Assembly: GCA_050694015.1 (NCBI GenBank)
Contig: JBOGWY010000237.1
Location: 1 to 34,743 of the forward strand
DNA: 34,743 nt
Reading direction: 5' to 3'
From: JBOGWY01 sp050694015
GTDB lineage: Bacteria; Actinomycetota; CADDZG01; WHSQ01
This document shows, in pieces, positions 8,278-16,870 of this stretch; the stretch's first letter is position 1; each line of letters opens with the position of its first letter. A program made the translations under genes and the position numbers. A model generated the notes under the pieces. It searched no databases, was not told the DNA's origin, and saw nothing but the letters and a program-made list of their open reading frames with translations.

Positions 8278-9437
8278 GCCGAGAGAACCTCTAGCCGGGC
8301 TTCCTCGATATCGGCCTCCTGGATGTCGATAGAGCTGGGCAATGCCGGCCCGAGCTCTTCCGGTTCGGGATCCGACAGATGCGCCACCTTCTGGAGCGCG
8401 AGGAAGGCCTCTACCGCGGTGGGGTCGAACTGCCGCCGCGCCTGCGCGGCGATCTCGGCGACGGCGTTCGATTCCGACCACGCGTGTTTGTACGGACGCT
8501 CGTGGGTGAGCGCATCGAAGACGTCGGCGACCGCGACGATCCTGCCTGCGAGCGGGATCGAGTCACCCTCGAGCCCGATGTAGCCGCCGCCGTCCCACTT
8601 CTCGTGGTGGGTCAAGGCGATGTCTTCGGCGAACTGGAGGAGCCGGAATCGGCTCGCGGAGAGGATGCGCGCCCCGACCGTGGTGTGGTTGCGCATCTGG
8701 TCGAACTCTTCTTCCGTGAGCCCGCCCGGCTTGAGCAGGATGTCATCAGAGATCCCGATCTTTCCCAGGTCGTGCAAGGGGGCCGCCCGACGGATCAGCT
8801 CGACCTCGTCGCGCGCCAGACCCAACGCGCCGGCGATCAGCGCAGACGTGCGACCCACACGTTGCGCGTGCTGACCGGTCTCGTCGTCCCGGTATTCGGC
8901 GGCGAGCGCGAGACGGTACATCGTTTCTATCTGCGCCTCGTCGAGATCGTTCGTGCGCTCGCGCACCTTGTCCTCGAGCATCTTGTTCTGGTTCCTCAAC
9001 ACCTGGTGGAGCATGCGCGTCTGAAGCAGGTTCGCGACGCGCAACAGCACTTCGTCGCCGTCGAACGGCTTCGCCAGGAAATCGTTGGCACCGGCCTTCA
9101 ACGCTCTGCGTTTCGCGTCAGGGGTGTCATGCGCGGTAAGCACGAGGACCGGAAGGAACGAGTCTCCGATGCGCGGGCGCAACTGCTCCATAACCTGATA
9201 GCCGTCGAGGTGCGGCATGTTCAGGTCGAGAAGGATCAGATCGGGCTGCAGGGCCATGAACAGCGGCAACACGCGGCGTGAATCGGTCGCCGTCGTGACG
9301 GACGTATAGCCGGCTTTGCGCAGTAGCTCTTCGAGGACCAGCACGTTCGGCGCGTAATCATCGACGACGAGGATCCGCGCGGACCCGTGCCTCGCTCCTT
9401 GCAGGGCGTCGCCCCGCGCACGATCTGAACCCAGCAA
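8274..9437 (-). CDS. Response regulator with HD-GYP-type output domain
   Basis: A 387-residue RpfG-like protein. Residues 20-135 form a receiver (ILVVDDYAPN, phosphoacceptor Asp71 in ILLDLNMP, Lys123 in LAKPF). A coiled-coil linker follows at about 140-175, then an HD-GYP domain to about 350. The HD pair is His222-Asp223 in PLHDLGKIG. The second signature is THHEKWDGGGYIGLEG instead of the usual HHE..DGSGYP.GL: the Pro is Ile and one residue is missing, so c-di-GMP hydrolysis may be altered or lost. The TTG at 9437 is preferred because GGAGG lies seven bases upstream, directly before the receiver; the frame stays open to 9680 but there overlaps the glgE stop. It overlaps the CAP gene by ATGA. 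HD-GYP proteins normally degrade c-di-GMP to GMP; here that is inference only. Confidence 0.9.
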   Translation of the reverse strand: MLGSDRARGDALQGARHGSARILVVDDYAPNVLVLEELLRKAGYTSVTTATDSRRVLPLFMALQPDLILLDLNMPHLDGYQVMEQLRPRIGDSFLPVLVLTAHDTPDAKRRALKAGANDFLAKPFDGDEVLLRVANLLQTRMLHQVLRNQNKMLEDKVRERTNDLDEAQIETMYRLALAAEYRDDETGQHAQRVGRTSALIAGALGLARDEVELIRRAAPLHDLGKIGISDDILLKPGGLTEEEFDQMRNHTTVGARILSASRFRLLQFAEDIALTHHEKWDGGGYIGLEGDSIPLAGRIVAVADVFDALTHERPYKHAWSESNAVAEIAAQARRQFDPTAVEAFLALQKVAHLSDPEPEELGPALPSSIDIQEADIEEARLEVLSA

Positions 9438-9604
9438 GGTCTCACCTCCGGCGAAGGCTCTAGAGGAGGTATCTGCCCCATTCTGGGTTGCTCTCCTTAG
9501 GTACTGACGTACGTTTCCTGCGGATTCGCACGATTGAGTACCGGAGTCCCGAACAGGCCGGTCGTAGAAGGAAACAGAATCGGGCTCGTGCAGCGACTGA
9601 AGCG

Positions 9605-11581
9605 CTAAGAGGTGACGCGGAAGATGTGGGCCGGTTCTTGCAGCGGGTCCAAGCGGATGTAGTTGTTCGGCCCGTGCCACACGTAGGTCGTGTCCGTGAT
9701 CAGGTCGTGCACCTCGAACGGCTGCCCGGGCTCGATGCCCAGGGCGCCGAGGTCCAGGTACGTCGAGCCCTCTTCCCAGTGGAACGGGTTGAGGTTGACG
9801 ATCGCGAGGATCGAACCGTCGTCCTCCGAGGTCTTGGAGAAGGCGATGATGTTCTCCTTATCGACGTCGTGGAAGGTCAGGTTAGTGAGGCCCGATAACG
9901 CCGAGTGCTTCTGACGGATCTCGTTGATCTTCGTGATGTAGGGGACGAGCGAGTCCTTGGCGTTGTAGTTGCGGGGCCGCAGCTCGTACTTCTCCGAGTT
10001 CAGGTACTCCTCCGAGCCTTCCTCACGCGGCACGTTCTCGTAGAGCTCGTAACCTGAATAGATCCCGTAAGTGGGGGACAGCAGGGCCGCGAGCACGAGG
10101 CGGATCTTGAACGCCGGCGGGCCGCCGAGCTGCAGATACTCGTGAAGGATGTCGGGCGTGTTGGCGAAGAAGTTCGGCCGGAAGTAGTGCGCCATCGGCA
10201 CCTCGGCGAGCTCGTAGGTCGATAGTTCGGGCGACGTGAGCTCCGTCGCGGTGAGCTCAGTCAGGTACTCGGTGATGTCCCACTTCTCGTTGCGCCACGT
10301 GAAGTACGTGTAGGACTGCGTGAACCCGAGCTTCGCGAGCGTCTGCATCACCTTCGGCCGCGTGAACGCCTCGGCCAAGAAGATCACCTCGGGGTGCGCG
10401 CTCTGGATCTCGTCGATGACCCACTCCCAGAACGCGAACGACTTGGTGTGCGGGTTGTCGACGCGGAAGATCTTCACCCCGTGGTCGATCCAGTGATCGA
10501 GCACGCTCTTGAGCTCGGTCCACAGACCTTCCTTGTCGGACGTCGAGAAGTCGATCGGATAGATGTCCTGGTACTTCTTCGGTGGGTTCTCCGCGTACTG
10601 GATCGTGCCGTCGGGGCGGTGCTTGAACCACTCGGGATGGTCCTTCACCCAGGGGTGGTCCGGCGAACACTGAATCGCGAAGTCGAGACAGACCTCTAAC
10701 CCGAGCCGCGTCGCCGCGGCGACGAAATCGTCGAAGTCCGCGAGCGTTCCCAGCTGCGGGTGCACGTCCTTGTGTCCACCCTCCTCACTGCCGATCGCCC
10801 ACGGCACCCCGACGTCGTCCCTGCCCGGCTCGAGCGCGTTGTTCTTGCCCTTGCGGAACTGGCTGCCGATCGGATGGATCGGCGGCAGGTAGACGACGTC
10901 GAAGCCCATCCCCGCGATGCGCGGCAGTTCCTTCGCCGCGGTCTTGAACGTGCCGTGCTTGCGCTTCGTCCCGGTCGAACGCGGGAAGAATTCGTACCAG
11001 GCACCGAAGCGAGCGCGTTCTCGATCGACCGTGACCTCGAGCACGGGTTTGGACGCCGTTGCGTCGGACCGGTCGGGGTTGGCCGCAACGATGTCGCGCA
11101 CCTGGCCCATGAGGGCCGGCATCGGGTCGCCGGCACGCGCGGCCGTGATGGCCTGCTGGACCACCTTCTTGTCCGACGCCGAGAGTCCCTTGAGCCGGCC
11201 TTCCATCAGACGGGCCCCCAGCTCGAGCTCGACCGTCACGTCGTGGCCGGCCTCGACCTTGGCCCTGAGCCCCCGGGCCCAGGTCCCGAAGTGGTCGGTC
11301 CACGCCTCGATGTAGTAGCGGTAGCGGCCCATCTCTGCGGGCACGAACGACCCGGTCCAGCGGTCGTTGGCGATGAGCGTCATCGGGGACTCGTGCCACT
11401 TCGCGTCCGATGGCCCCCGGTAGCGCAGCGCGGCCTGCACCATGTCGGCGGAGTCGCGAAAGACGTCGGCCGTCACCGTGAATGCGTCGCCGACGATGGT
11501 CTTGGGCCGGTACCGGCCGCAGTCGAGCTCCGGCACGATCCGCTGGATCTCCACCGGCCCGCGCTTCAGGTCAGGTTTCAC
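9605..11581 (-). CDS. glgE: Maltosyltransferase GlgE (maltose-1-phosphate:glucan)
   Basis: A 658-residue GH13_3 enzyme (EC 2.4.99.16) that adds maltosyl units from maltose-1-phosphate to alpha-1,4-glucan. The N-terminal domain starts with the family phrase VPELDCGRYRPKTIVGD, and the barrel contains GFDVVYLPPIHPIG. Catalytic motifs are KIFRVDNPHTKS (nucleophile Asp375), IFLAEAFTRP (acid/base Glu404) and FFANTPDILHEYL. RVDNPHTK is diagnostic for GlgE against other GH13 members. Length is normal. The start is placed at GTG 11581, with a run of five G about seven bases upstream; a TTG two codons earlier (11587) is possible. It is divergent from glgP and is separated from treS-mak-glgB by three non-metabolic genes, although the pathway depends on Mak product. 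Confidence 0.96.
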   Translation of the reverse strand: MKPDLKRGPVEIQRIVPELDCGRYRPKTIVGDAFTVTADVFRDSADMVQAALRYRGPSDAKWHESPMTLIANDRWTGSFVPAEMGRYRYYIEAWTDHFGTWARGLRAKVEAGHDVTVELELGARLMEGRLKGLSASDKKVVQQAITAARAGDPMPALMGQVRDIVAANPDRSDATASKPVLEVTVDRERARFGAWYEFFPRSTGTKRKHGTFKTAAKELPRIAGMGFDVVYLPPIHPIGSQFRKGKNNALEPGRDDVGVPWAIGSEEGGHKDVHPQLGTLADFDDFVAAATRLGLEVCLDFAIQCSPDHPWVKDHPEWFKHRPDGTIQYAENPPKKYQDIYPIDFSTSDKEGLWTELKSVLDHWIDHGVKIFRVDNPHTKSFAFWEWVIDEIQSAHPEVIFLAEAFTRPKVMQTLAKLGFTQSYTYFTWRNEKWDITEYLTELTATELTSPELSTYELAEVPMAHYFRPNFFANTPDILHEYLQLGGPPAFKIRLVLAALLSPTYGIYSGYELYENVPREEGSEEYLNSEKYELRPRNYNAKDSLVPYITKINEIRQKHSALSGLTNLTFHDVDKENIIAFSKTSEDDGSILAIVNLNPFHWEEGSTYLDLGALGIEPGQPFEVHDLITDTTYVWHGPNNYIRLDPLQEPAHIFRVTS

Positions 11582-11608
11582 AGACAAGCCCCCATGTGAT
11601 CTGGCCCC

Positions 11609-11618
11609 AGGCTAACGT
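11609..11618. promoter_or_regulatory. Possible overlapping divergent -10 boxes, glgE/glgP
   Basis: In the 70-bp gap between glgE and glgP, TAACGT on the plus strand (11613-11618) and TAGCCT on the minus strand (11614-11609) both fit TANNNT and share their TA. This would place transcription starts about 26 bases before glgP and 20 before glgE. No -35 boxes are convincing and glgP has no clear Shine-Dalgarno. If real, RNA polymerase binding in the two directions would be mutually exclusive. Confidence 0.25.
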
Positions 11619-11651
11619 GCGAACCCCAGGCGCTATGAGAGTCTTACCCGG

Positions 11652-14204
11652 ATGAAGGCGCTTAGAAGCTTCGCGGTCCGAGCCTCCCTTCCGGAGTCGC
11701 TCGGCGTGCTTCTCAACATCGCGATGAACCTGCGCTGGAGCTGGGACCCACGTGCCGTCGACCTGTTCCGGTGGATCGATGCCGATGCGTGGGAGCGTGC
11801 CGAGCACGACCCCGTACGGATGCTCGGGCTCACGACGAAGGCGCGTTTCAACGAGCTTGCGGAGGACGGCCCTTTCATGTCGTTCCTCGCGACGATCGAG
11901 GAGGACCTCCAGCGCTACCTCGACGAGCCGCGCTGGTTCCAGGCGCACCACAAGGCGCACAATCTCAAGACCGTCGCGTACTTCTCGCCCGAGTTCGGTG
12001 TCAGCGAGGCGTTGCCGATCTATTCCGGCGGCCTCGGTGTTCTCGCCGGCGACCACCTCAAGGCCGCGAGCGACCTCGGAGTTCCTCTCGTCGCGGTTGG
12101 GTTGTTGTATCGGCAGGGCTACTTCCGCCAGCATCTGAACGCCGACGGGTGGCAGGAAGAGAAGTACCCCGCCCTCGATCCCCACGGGATGCCGCTCACG
12201 CTGCTTGACGGCCCCGACGGACAGCCGCTGAAGATCGAAGTCGACCTCGCCGGAGCCCGCTGCGTCGCGCAGTTGTGGCGTGCCGATGTCGGTCGCGTGC
12301 CTCTGCTGCTCATGGACTGCGACGTCGAGGAGAACGACGAGGAGGAACGCGGGATCACCGACCGTCTCTACGGTGGCGGCACCGAGCATCGTCTGCGCCA
12401 AGAGATCGTGCTCGGCATCGGAGGCGTACGCGCGTTGCAGGCGGCCGGTTACGACCCCGACGTCTTCCACTCGAACGAGGGTCACGCGGGTTTCCTGGGC
12501 GTCGAGAGGATCCGACAACTCGTCGCCCACGAAGGGATGAGCTTCGAAAACGCGCTGGAGGCGGTGCGCGTGGCGACGATCTTCACCACCCACACGCCGG
12601 TCCCGGCGGGCATCGACGTATATCCGGTCGATCTGATGGATTGCTACTTCGATTCGTTCGCGAAGGAGTGCGAGACGACCTTCGAGCGTTTCATGGCGCT
12701 CGGGCAGGCCACCGAGGTCACGCCTCAAGAGCTGAAGGATTCGACCTTCAACATGGCCGTCATGGGCATCCGTCTCGCCGCGCGCGCTAACGCGGTCAGC
12801 AAGCTCCACGGTGTGGTCTCCCGCACGATCTTCTCGAACCTGTGGCGGGACGTCCCGCCCGATGAATCGCCGATCGGTTCAGTGACGAACGGTGTCCACA
12901 CGGCGACCTGGATCGGGCCCGAGATGCTCGAGGTGTTCGATCGCCGCCTGAGTCCCGGGTGGACCGAGACGGGCGGGCACATGGAGAAGATCAACGAGGT
13001 ACCCGACGCGGAGCTGTGGCGCGCGCGCGAGCGTGCCCGGGAGCGACTCGTCTATTTCGTCCGCGCTCGTCTCCGCGAGCAGCTCCTCAATCGCGGCGTC
13101 TCCGAAAGCGAGCTCGCGTGGACCGATGACGTTTTCGATGCCAGCTTCCTCACTATCGGTTTCGCGCGGCGCTTCGCCCAGTACAAGCGGGGGACGTTGC
13201 TGCTGTCCGACGTCGACCGCTTCAAGAAGTTGCTTCTGTCGTCCGACCGGCCGATCCAGGTGGTCATGGCCGGCAAGGCGCACCCGCTCGACGACGGCGG
13301 TAAGGAGATGATCCAGCGGCTCGTTCACTTCTCGGCCGATCCCGAGGTGCGCGGACGGTTCGCGTTCATCGAGGACTACGACATGGAGGTCGCCCGCGTC
13401 CTGTGCCAGGGCTCGGACGTGTGGCTCAACAATCCCCGACGCCCGCTAGAGGCATGCGGGACCAGCGGGATGAAGGCGGCGCTCAACGGCGCCGTCAACT
13501 GCTCCGTCCTCGACGGTTGGTGGGACGAGTGCTACGACGGGGATAACGGGTGGGCGATCGGAACCGTCTACACCTACGCCGATGATGCGCACCAAGATCG
13601 GGTCGAGGCGAGCGCTCTCTACGACGTCCTCGAACGCGACGTCGTCCCCCGCTTCTACGACCGGCCCGAGGGCCCGGTGCCGCGGCGCTGGATCGAGCGG
13701 ATGAAGGCTTCGATCGCGAGCCTCGGCAGCTACGTGAGCGCCGACCGCATGGTGCGCGACTACGTCGAACAACTCTACGAGCCGGCCGCGACTCAGGCGC
13801 TTCTTATGAGCGAAACCTCGTGGGAGCGGGCGAAGGCGCTGCAGCAGTGGAAGACGCGCCTTCGCGAGACGTGGGACGACGTCCGCGTCGCCGAGGTCGA
13901 GGGTGAGGCGCAAGCCGCCGACGTCGGCGAGGACCGTGAGATCACCGCGATCGTCCGGCTCGGTCGGCTGTCGACCGACGACGTCGCGGTCGAGCTCGCG
14001 CACGGCCGCGTCGGAGCCAACGGCGAGCTGATCGATCCGCAGATCGTCGAGATGTCGGCGTCGCACTGCGAGGACGGCACCTGCTCCTACCGCGGGTCGT
14101 TCCGGACCGAGGCCCCGGGCCTCTACGGGTACGCGGTGCGCGTGGTGCCGTCGCACTCGGATCTCACGAACCGGATGGACATGGGATTGATCGCGTGGGC
14201 CTGA
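11652..14204 (+). CDS. glgP: Glycogen/alpha-glucan phosphorylase GlgP
   Basis: An 850-residue GT35 phosphorylase (EC 2.4.1.1) of the actinobacterial type with an N-terminal DUF3417 segment (residues 1-120, including NLRWSWDP and VAYFSPEFG). It releases glucose-1-phosphate from non-reducing ends of glucan using a PLP cofactor. EACGTSGMKAALNG carries the PLP-binding Lys608. Other family marks are YSGGLGVLAGDHLKAASDL, FHSNEGHAGFL, TTHTPVPAGID, NGVHTATW and GFARRFAQYKR. Residues from about 735 onward form a C-terminal beta-rich domain found in this subgroup. The ATG at 11652 sits 70 bp from the divergent glgE start. The stop overlaps a receiver-DHp gene by 10 bp, so the two are probably cotranslated. 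It is the only plus-strand enzyme of the glucan island. Confidence 0.95.
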   Translation: MKALRSFAVRASLPESLGVLLNIAMNLRWSWDPRAVDLFRWIDADAWERAEHDPVRMLGLTTKARFNELAEDGPFMSFLATIEEDLQRYLDEPRWFQAHHKAHNLKTVAYFSPEFGVSEALPIYSGGLGVLAGDHLKAASDLGVPLVAVGLLYRQGYFRQHLNADGWQEEKYPALDPHGMPLTLLDGPDGQPLKIEVDLAGARCVAQLWRADVGRVPLLLMDCDVEENDEEERGITDRLYGGGTEHRLRQEIVLGIGGVRALQAAGYDPDVFHSNEGHAGFLGVERIRQLVAHEGMSFENALEAVRVATIFTTHTPVPAGIDVYPVDLMDCYFDSFAKECETTFERFMALGQATEVTPQELKDSTFNMAVMGIRLAARANAVSKLHGVVSRTIFSNLWRDVPPDESPIGSVTNGVHTATWIGPEMLEVFDRRLSPGWTETGGHMEKINEVPDAELWRARERARERLVYFVRARLREQLLNRGVSESELAWTDDVFDASFLTIGFARRFAQYKRGTLLLSDVDRFKKLLLSSDRPIQVVMAGKAHPLDDGGKEMIQRLVHFSADPEVRGRFAFIEDYDMEVARVLCQGSDVWLNNPRRPLEACGTSGMKAALNGAVNCSVLDGWWDECYDGDNGWAIGTVYTYADDAHQDRVEASALYDVLERDVVPRFYDRPEGPVPRRWIERMKASIASLGSYVSADRMVRDYVEQLYEPAATQALLMSETSWERAKALQQWKTRLRETWDDVRVAEVEGEAQAADVGEDREITAIVRLGRLSTDDVAVELAHGRVGANGELIDPQIVEMSASHCEDGTCSYRGSFRTEAPGLYGYAVRVVPSHSDLTNRMDMGLIAWA

Positions 14205-14737
14205 AGGTCCTCGTGGTCGAAGATGACTCCGCGATCGCCCAGACACTGACCAGCACTCTCCAAGCCGAGCATTCCGTAGCCGAGGTAAGGATCACAGGCG
14301 ACCCCGCCGACGCCGTCACACAGGTCCGTAACTTCCGGCCCGACGTGGTCGTGATCGACGCGGTCGGGATGGAGATGCCGGGCGCCGACGTCGGCACTCG
14401 TGTTCGCGCGGCCCAAGAGGGAGTCGTCATCGTTTCCTTGTCGGAGGAGGACGTTTCGCCTACGTGGGCGGATGTCTCTATCCTGAAGGGCGATCTGGAC
14501 GCCGTGAAGAAGGTGGTTCGAGACGCTGTGTCGGAACCCGAGATCGACGAGCTCCGCAAGTTCATCCACGATCTGCGCAATCCGATCGGCGCGTTGACCG
14601 GGTTCGTCCACCTGATCCAGACCCAGCGGGACAACCTGACCCCCGAGCAGTTCGAAGGGATCGTCGAGGGGATAAGTCGCAGCGCGACGCGGCTAGGGAA
14701 GCTCGTCGACGAGTTCTCGGAGAAGCGGCAGGCCTAG
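14195..14737 (+). CDS. Receiver domain fused to a histidine-kinase DHp helix pair, no ATPase domain
   Basis: A 180-residue two-domain signalling protein. Residues 1-112 form a receiver: acidic pair Glu9/Asp10/Asp11 in VVEDDSAI, probable phosphoacceptor Asp55 in VVVIDAVGM, Ser81 and Lys98 in ISILK-like positions. Residues 115-180 resemble a HisKA dimerisation/phosphotransfer hairpin with an H-box, FIHDLRNPIGALTGF (His125), and a second helix SRSATRLGKLVDEF. The HATPase_c domain that should follow is absent; the frame ends at a TAG without degeneration. The GTG at 14195 overlaps the glgP stop by 10 bp. Proteins of this build could pass phosphate as Spo0B or HPt proteins do, or could dimerise and act as a phosphorylation-controlled scaffold. 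Coupling to glgP suggests control of glucan breakdown, which is inference. A truncated hybrid kinase is the alternative. Confidence 0.8.
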   Translation: MGLKVLVVEDDSAIAQTLTSTLQAEHSVAEVRITGDPADAVTQVRNFRPDVVVIDAVGMEMPGADVGTRVRAAQEGVVIVSLSEEDVSPTWADVSILKGDLDAVKKVVRDAVSEPEIDELRKFIHDLRNPIGALTGFVHLIQTQRDNLTPEQFEGIVEGISRSATRLGKLVDEFSEKRQA

Positions 14738-14985
14738 TCTTCGCCTAGTTGGATCGTGCGCGAAGACGATGACTGAGCGATCACGGCGACGATCATCCGC
14801 ATCCGGCGCGCTCTGTGGGCGTCGTCCGGCGCGCGATCGATCCAGTCGACGTAGCCGAGTTGCTCGTCTATCGGCAGCTCGAGGAACCTGTCCTCGACCG
14901 ATTGTGCGCGCAGCACGGTACCCAGTTCGTCGACCGTGTTCGCCCGCGGCTGCACGCGCTTCGAAACGGCGTCCTTCCGTTCCAT
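14734..14985 (-). CDS. Small YdeI/OmdA C-terminal-like protein
   Basis: An 83-residue protein resembling the C-terminal helical part of the YdeI/OmpD-associated (OmdA, bacteriocin-protection) family: LELPIDEQLGYVDWIDRA followed by an arginine-rich helix HRARRMRMIVAVIAQ. In larger members this motif follows a beta domain that is missing here, so this is a stand-alone mini version. The ATG at 14985 was chosen because GAGGG lies six bases upstream; the open frame to 15093 is low-complexity and basic. It lies 163 bp downstream of treZ on the same strand and could be cotranscribed. Its TAG stop and the receiver-DHp TAG stop share the palindrome CTAG at 14734-14737, so the two genes converge with no spacer. 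Function is not known. Confidence 0.65.
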   Translation of the reverse strand: MERKDAVSKRVQPRANTVDELGTVLRAQSVEDRFLELPIDEQLGYVDWIDRAPDDAHRARRMRMIVAVIAQSSSSRTIQLGED

Positions 14986-15148
14986 CCCGGCCCTCTTTCC
15001 GCGTGAGGGCGGTTCGGCTCCCGCTCTTTTTGGGGACCCACTCCCGCGATCCGCTCGATAACTAGTCTGCGCCTCGGCCCGGTCAGACGCCATAGTCAGT
15101 GAAGACCCTCAGACGTACGCATCGCGCCGCGGAGCGCGCCGATCTCAT

Positions 15149-16870
15149 TCAGATCGAGTAGATCGAAACGCTCTCCGGGAGCAGGACGATGCGGTCCGCG
15201 GCGGTGCGTGGGGCGGTCCCCGACGAGAGCAACAGGCGCGCCCGGCGCTCGGCCGGAACGGCGGTTTCCGCGGCTTCACCGCCGAGGTTGCACGCGATCG
15301 TCACGGGACCTCGTTCGATCACGAGCACGTCACCGTCCGCGCGCGCCCGCACGAGGTCACGACGCCCATCTGCGAGAGCCGGGGTCTCCTTGCGCAGTTC
15401 GATCAGCCGGCGATGCCACTCCAAGAGATCGGCATGTGGTTCCTTCGTCACCTCCGCCCAGTCCAGCTTCGAGCGCTCGAACGTCGCTCGGTCCTGAGGA
15501 TCGGGCACGTCGGCCGGGTCCCATCCGAACGCTGCGAACTCGCGGCGTCGGCCCTCGCTCACGGCGCGCCCAAGGTCCTCATCGGAATGATCGGTGAAGT
15601 ACTGGAACGGTGTGCTCGCGCCCCATTCCTCGCCCTGGAACAACATCGGGATGAAAGGTGACGTGAGGACTACTGCGGCCGCGACCTTGAGCATGTCCGT
15701 GCTCATGAGCGCGCTGCTGCGTTCACCCTGAGCGCGGTTGCCGATCTGATCATGGTTCTGTAGATACGCGAGGAAACGATCTCCTCCTAGTCCCGTCGGG
15801 ATCCGTCCGTGCCGGCGCTTGCGGTGCTCGGAATAGGTCCCGTCGTAGACGAACGCATTCGTCAGTGCCTTGCACAGATGCTCGATCGTTCCGAAGTCGC
15901 GGTAGTAACCGTCGGTGTCGCCGGTCAACAGTGCATGTAGCGCGTGATGGAAGTCGTCGCTCCATTGCGCGTCCAGACCGTAGCCGCCGGCATCACGCGT
16001 GCGCACGAGTCGCGGATCGTTGAGGTCGCTCTCCGCGATCACCCACAAGGTGCGACCAAGCCGGATCTCGAGCTCTCGGACGCGTAGTGCGATCTCCTCG
16101 AGGATGTGCAGCGCGGACGTGTCGAGGATCGCGTGGACGGCGTCGAGGCGCAGCCCGTCGCAGTGATAGTCACGGAGCCACATCAGCGCGTTCTCAATCA
16201 CGAAGTTGCGCACCCCCGGGCTGAAGGCATCGTCGAAGTTGATCGCCTGGCCCCACGGGGTCGAGTATCTGTCGGTGAAATAGGGGCCGAATTCGCTCAG
16301 GTAGTTCCCCGACGGACCGAGATGGTTGTAGACGACGTCCATGATCACCGCGAGGCCCGCGCGATGGCATGCATCGGCAAACCGCTTGAGTCCGTCCGGG
16401 CCCCCGTACGCGTGATGCGGCGCGTAGAGATCGACGCCGTCGTAACCCCAACCATGCTTCCCGGGAAACTCGCCCACCGGAAGAAGCTCCACCGCGGTGA
16501 CTCCGAGCTCCACGAGGTGGGGGAGTCGTTCGATCGCCGCTTCGAAGGTCCCTTCCGGGGTGAACGTGCCGGTGTGGAGCTCGTAGACAACCGCGTCCGC
16601 GAGCGAAGCGCCCCGCCAGTGGTCGTCCGTCCAGGGGAACGCGCTGTGGTCCACGGTACGCGACGGCCCGTAGACGCCTTTGGGTTGCCACGGCGAGCGC
16701 GGGTCGGGGCGGGGCTCGCCACCGTCGACGAGGAACCGGTAGTCCACGCCGCCCTCGAGGGCGTGATCGGAGTCCCAGCATCCGTCGTCGCGTCGCCGCA
16801 ACGGGAGACGACGTCCTTCCATCACGAGCTCCACCGTCGTCGCGATGGGAGCCCACACCTCGAGGGTCAT
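15149..16870 (-). CDS. treZ: Malto-oligosyltrehalose trehalohydrolase TreZ
   Basis: A 573-residue GH13_10 enzyme (EC 3.2.1.141) that releases trehalose from maltooligosyl-trehalose made by TreY. The N-terminus is a short CBM48-like beta domain (LEVWAPIATTVELVMEG), followed by the barrel: YELHTGTFTPEGTF, AVELLPVGEFPGKHGWGYD, DVVYNHLGPSGNY, DGLRLDAVHAI with nucleophile Asp243, WVIAESDLNDPR with the acid/base Glu, and LQNHDQIGNRAQG. FQGEEWGASTPFQYF is typical of TreZ. The ATG at 16870 overlaps the treY stop by ATGA. Slightly shorter than many TreZ proteins but all catalytic parts are present. It is the third gene of glgX-treY-treZ. Confidence 0.95.
   Translation of the reverse strand: MTLEVWAPIATTVELVMEGRRLPLRRRDDGCWDSDHALEGGVDYRFLVDGGEPRPDPRSPWQPKGVYGPSRTVDHSAFPWTDDHWRGASLADAVVYELHTGTFTPEGTFEAAIERLPHLVELGVTAVELLPVGEFPGKHGWGYDGVDLYAPHHAYGGPDGLKRFADACHRAGLAVIMDVVYNHLGPSGNYLSEFGPYFTDRYSTPWGQAINFDDAFSPGVRNFVIENALMWLRDYHCDGLRLDAVHAILDTSALHILEEIALRVRELEIRLGRTLWVIAESDLNDPRLVRTRDAGGYGLDAQWSDDFHHALHALLTGDTDGYYRDFGTIEHLCKALTNAFVYDGTYSEHRKRRHGRIPTGLGGDRFLAYLQNHDQIGNRAQGERSSALMSTDMLKVAAAVVLTSPFIPMLFQGEEWGASTPFQYFTDHSDEDLGRAVSEGRRREFAAFGWDPADVPDPQDRATFERSKLDWAEVTKEPHADLLEWHRRLIELRKETPALADGRRDLVRARADGDVLVIERGPVTIACNLGGEAAETAVPAERRARLLLSSGTAPRTAADRIVLLPESVSIYSI

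Noticed and set aside
9438..9680. Longer N-terminus for the receiver/HD-GYP protein
   Set aside because: It would overlap the glgE stop and adds no domain; the TTG at 9437 has GGAGG at ideal spacing.
11571..12809. 412-residue minus-strand open frame
   Set aside because: Antisense of glgP and crosses the divergent glgE promoter region.
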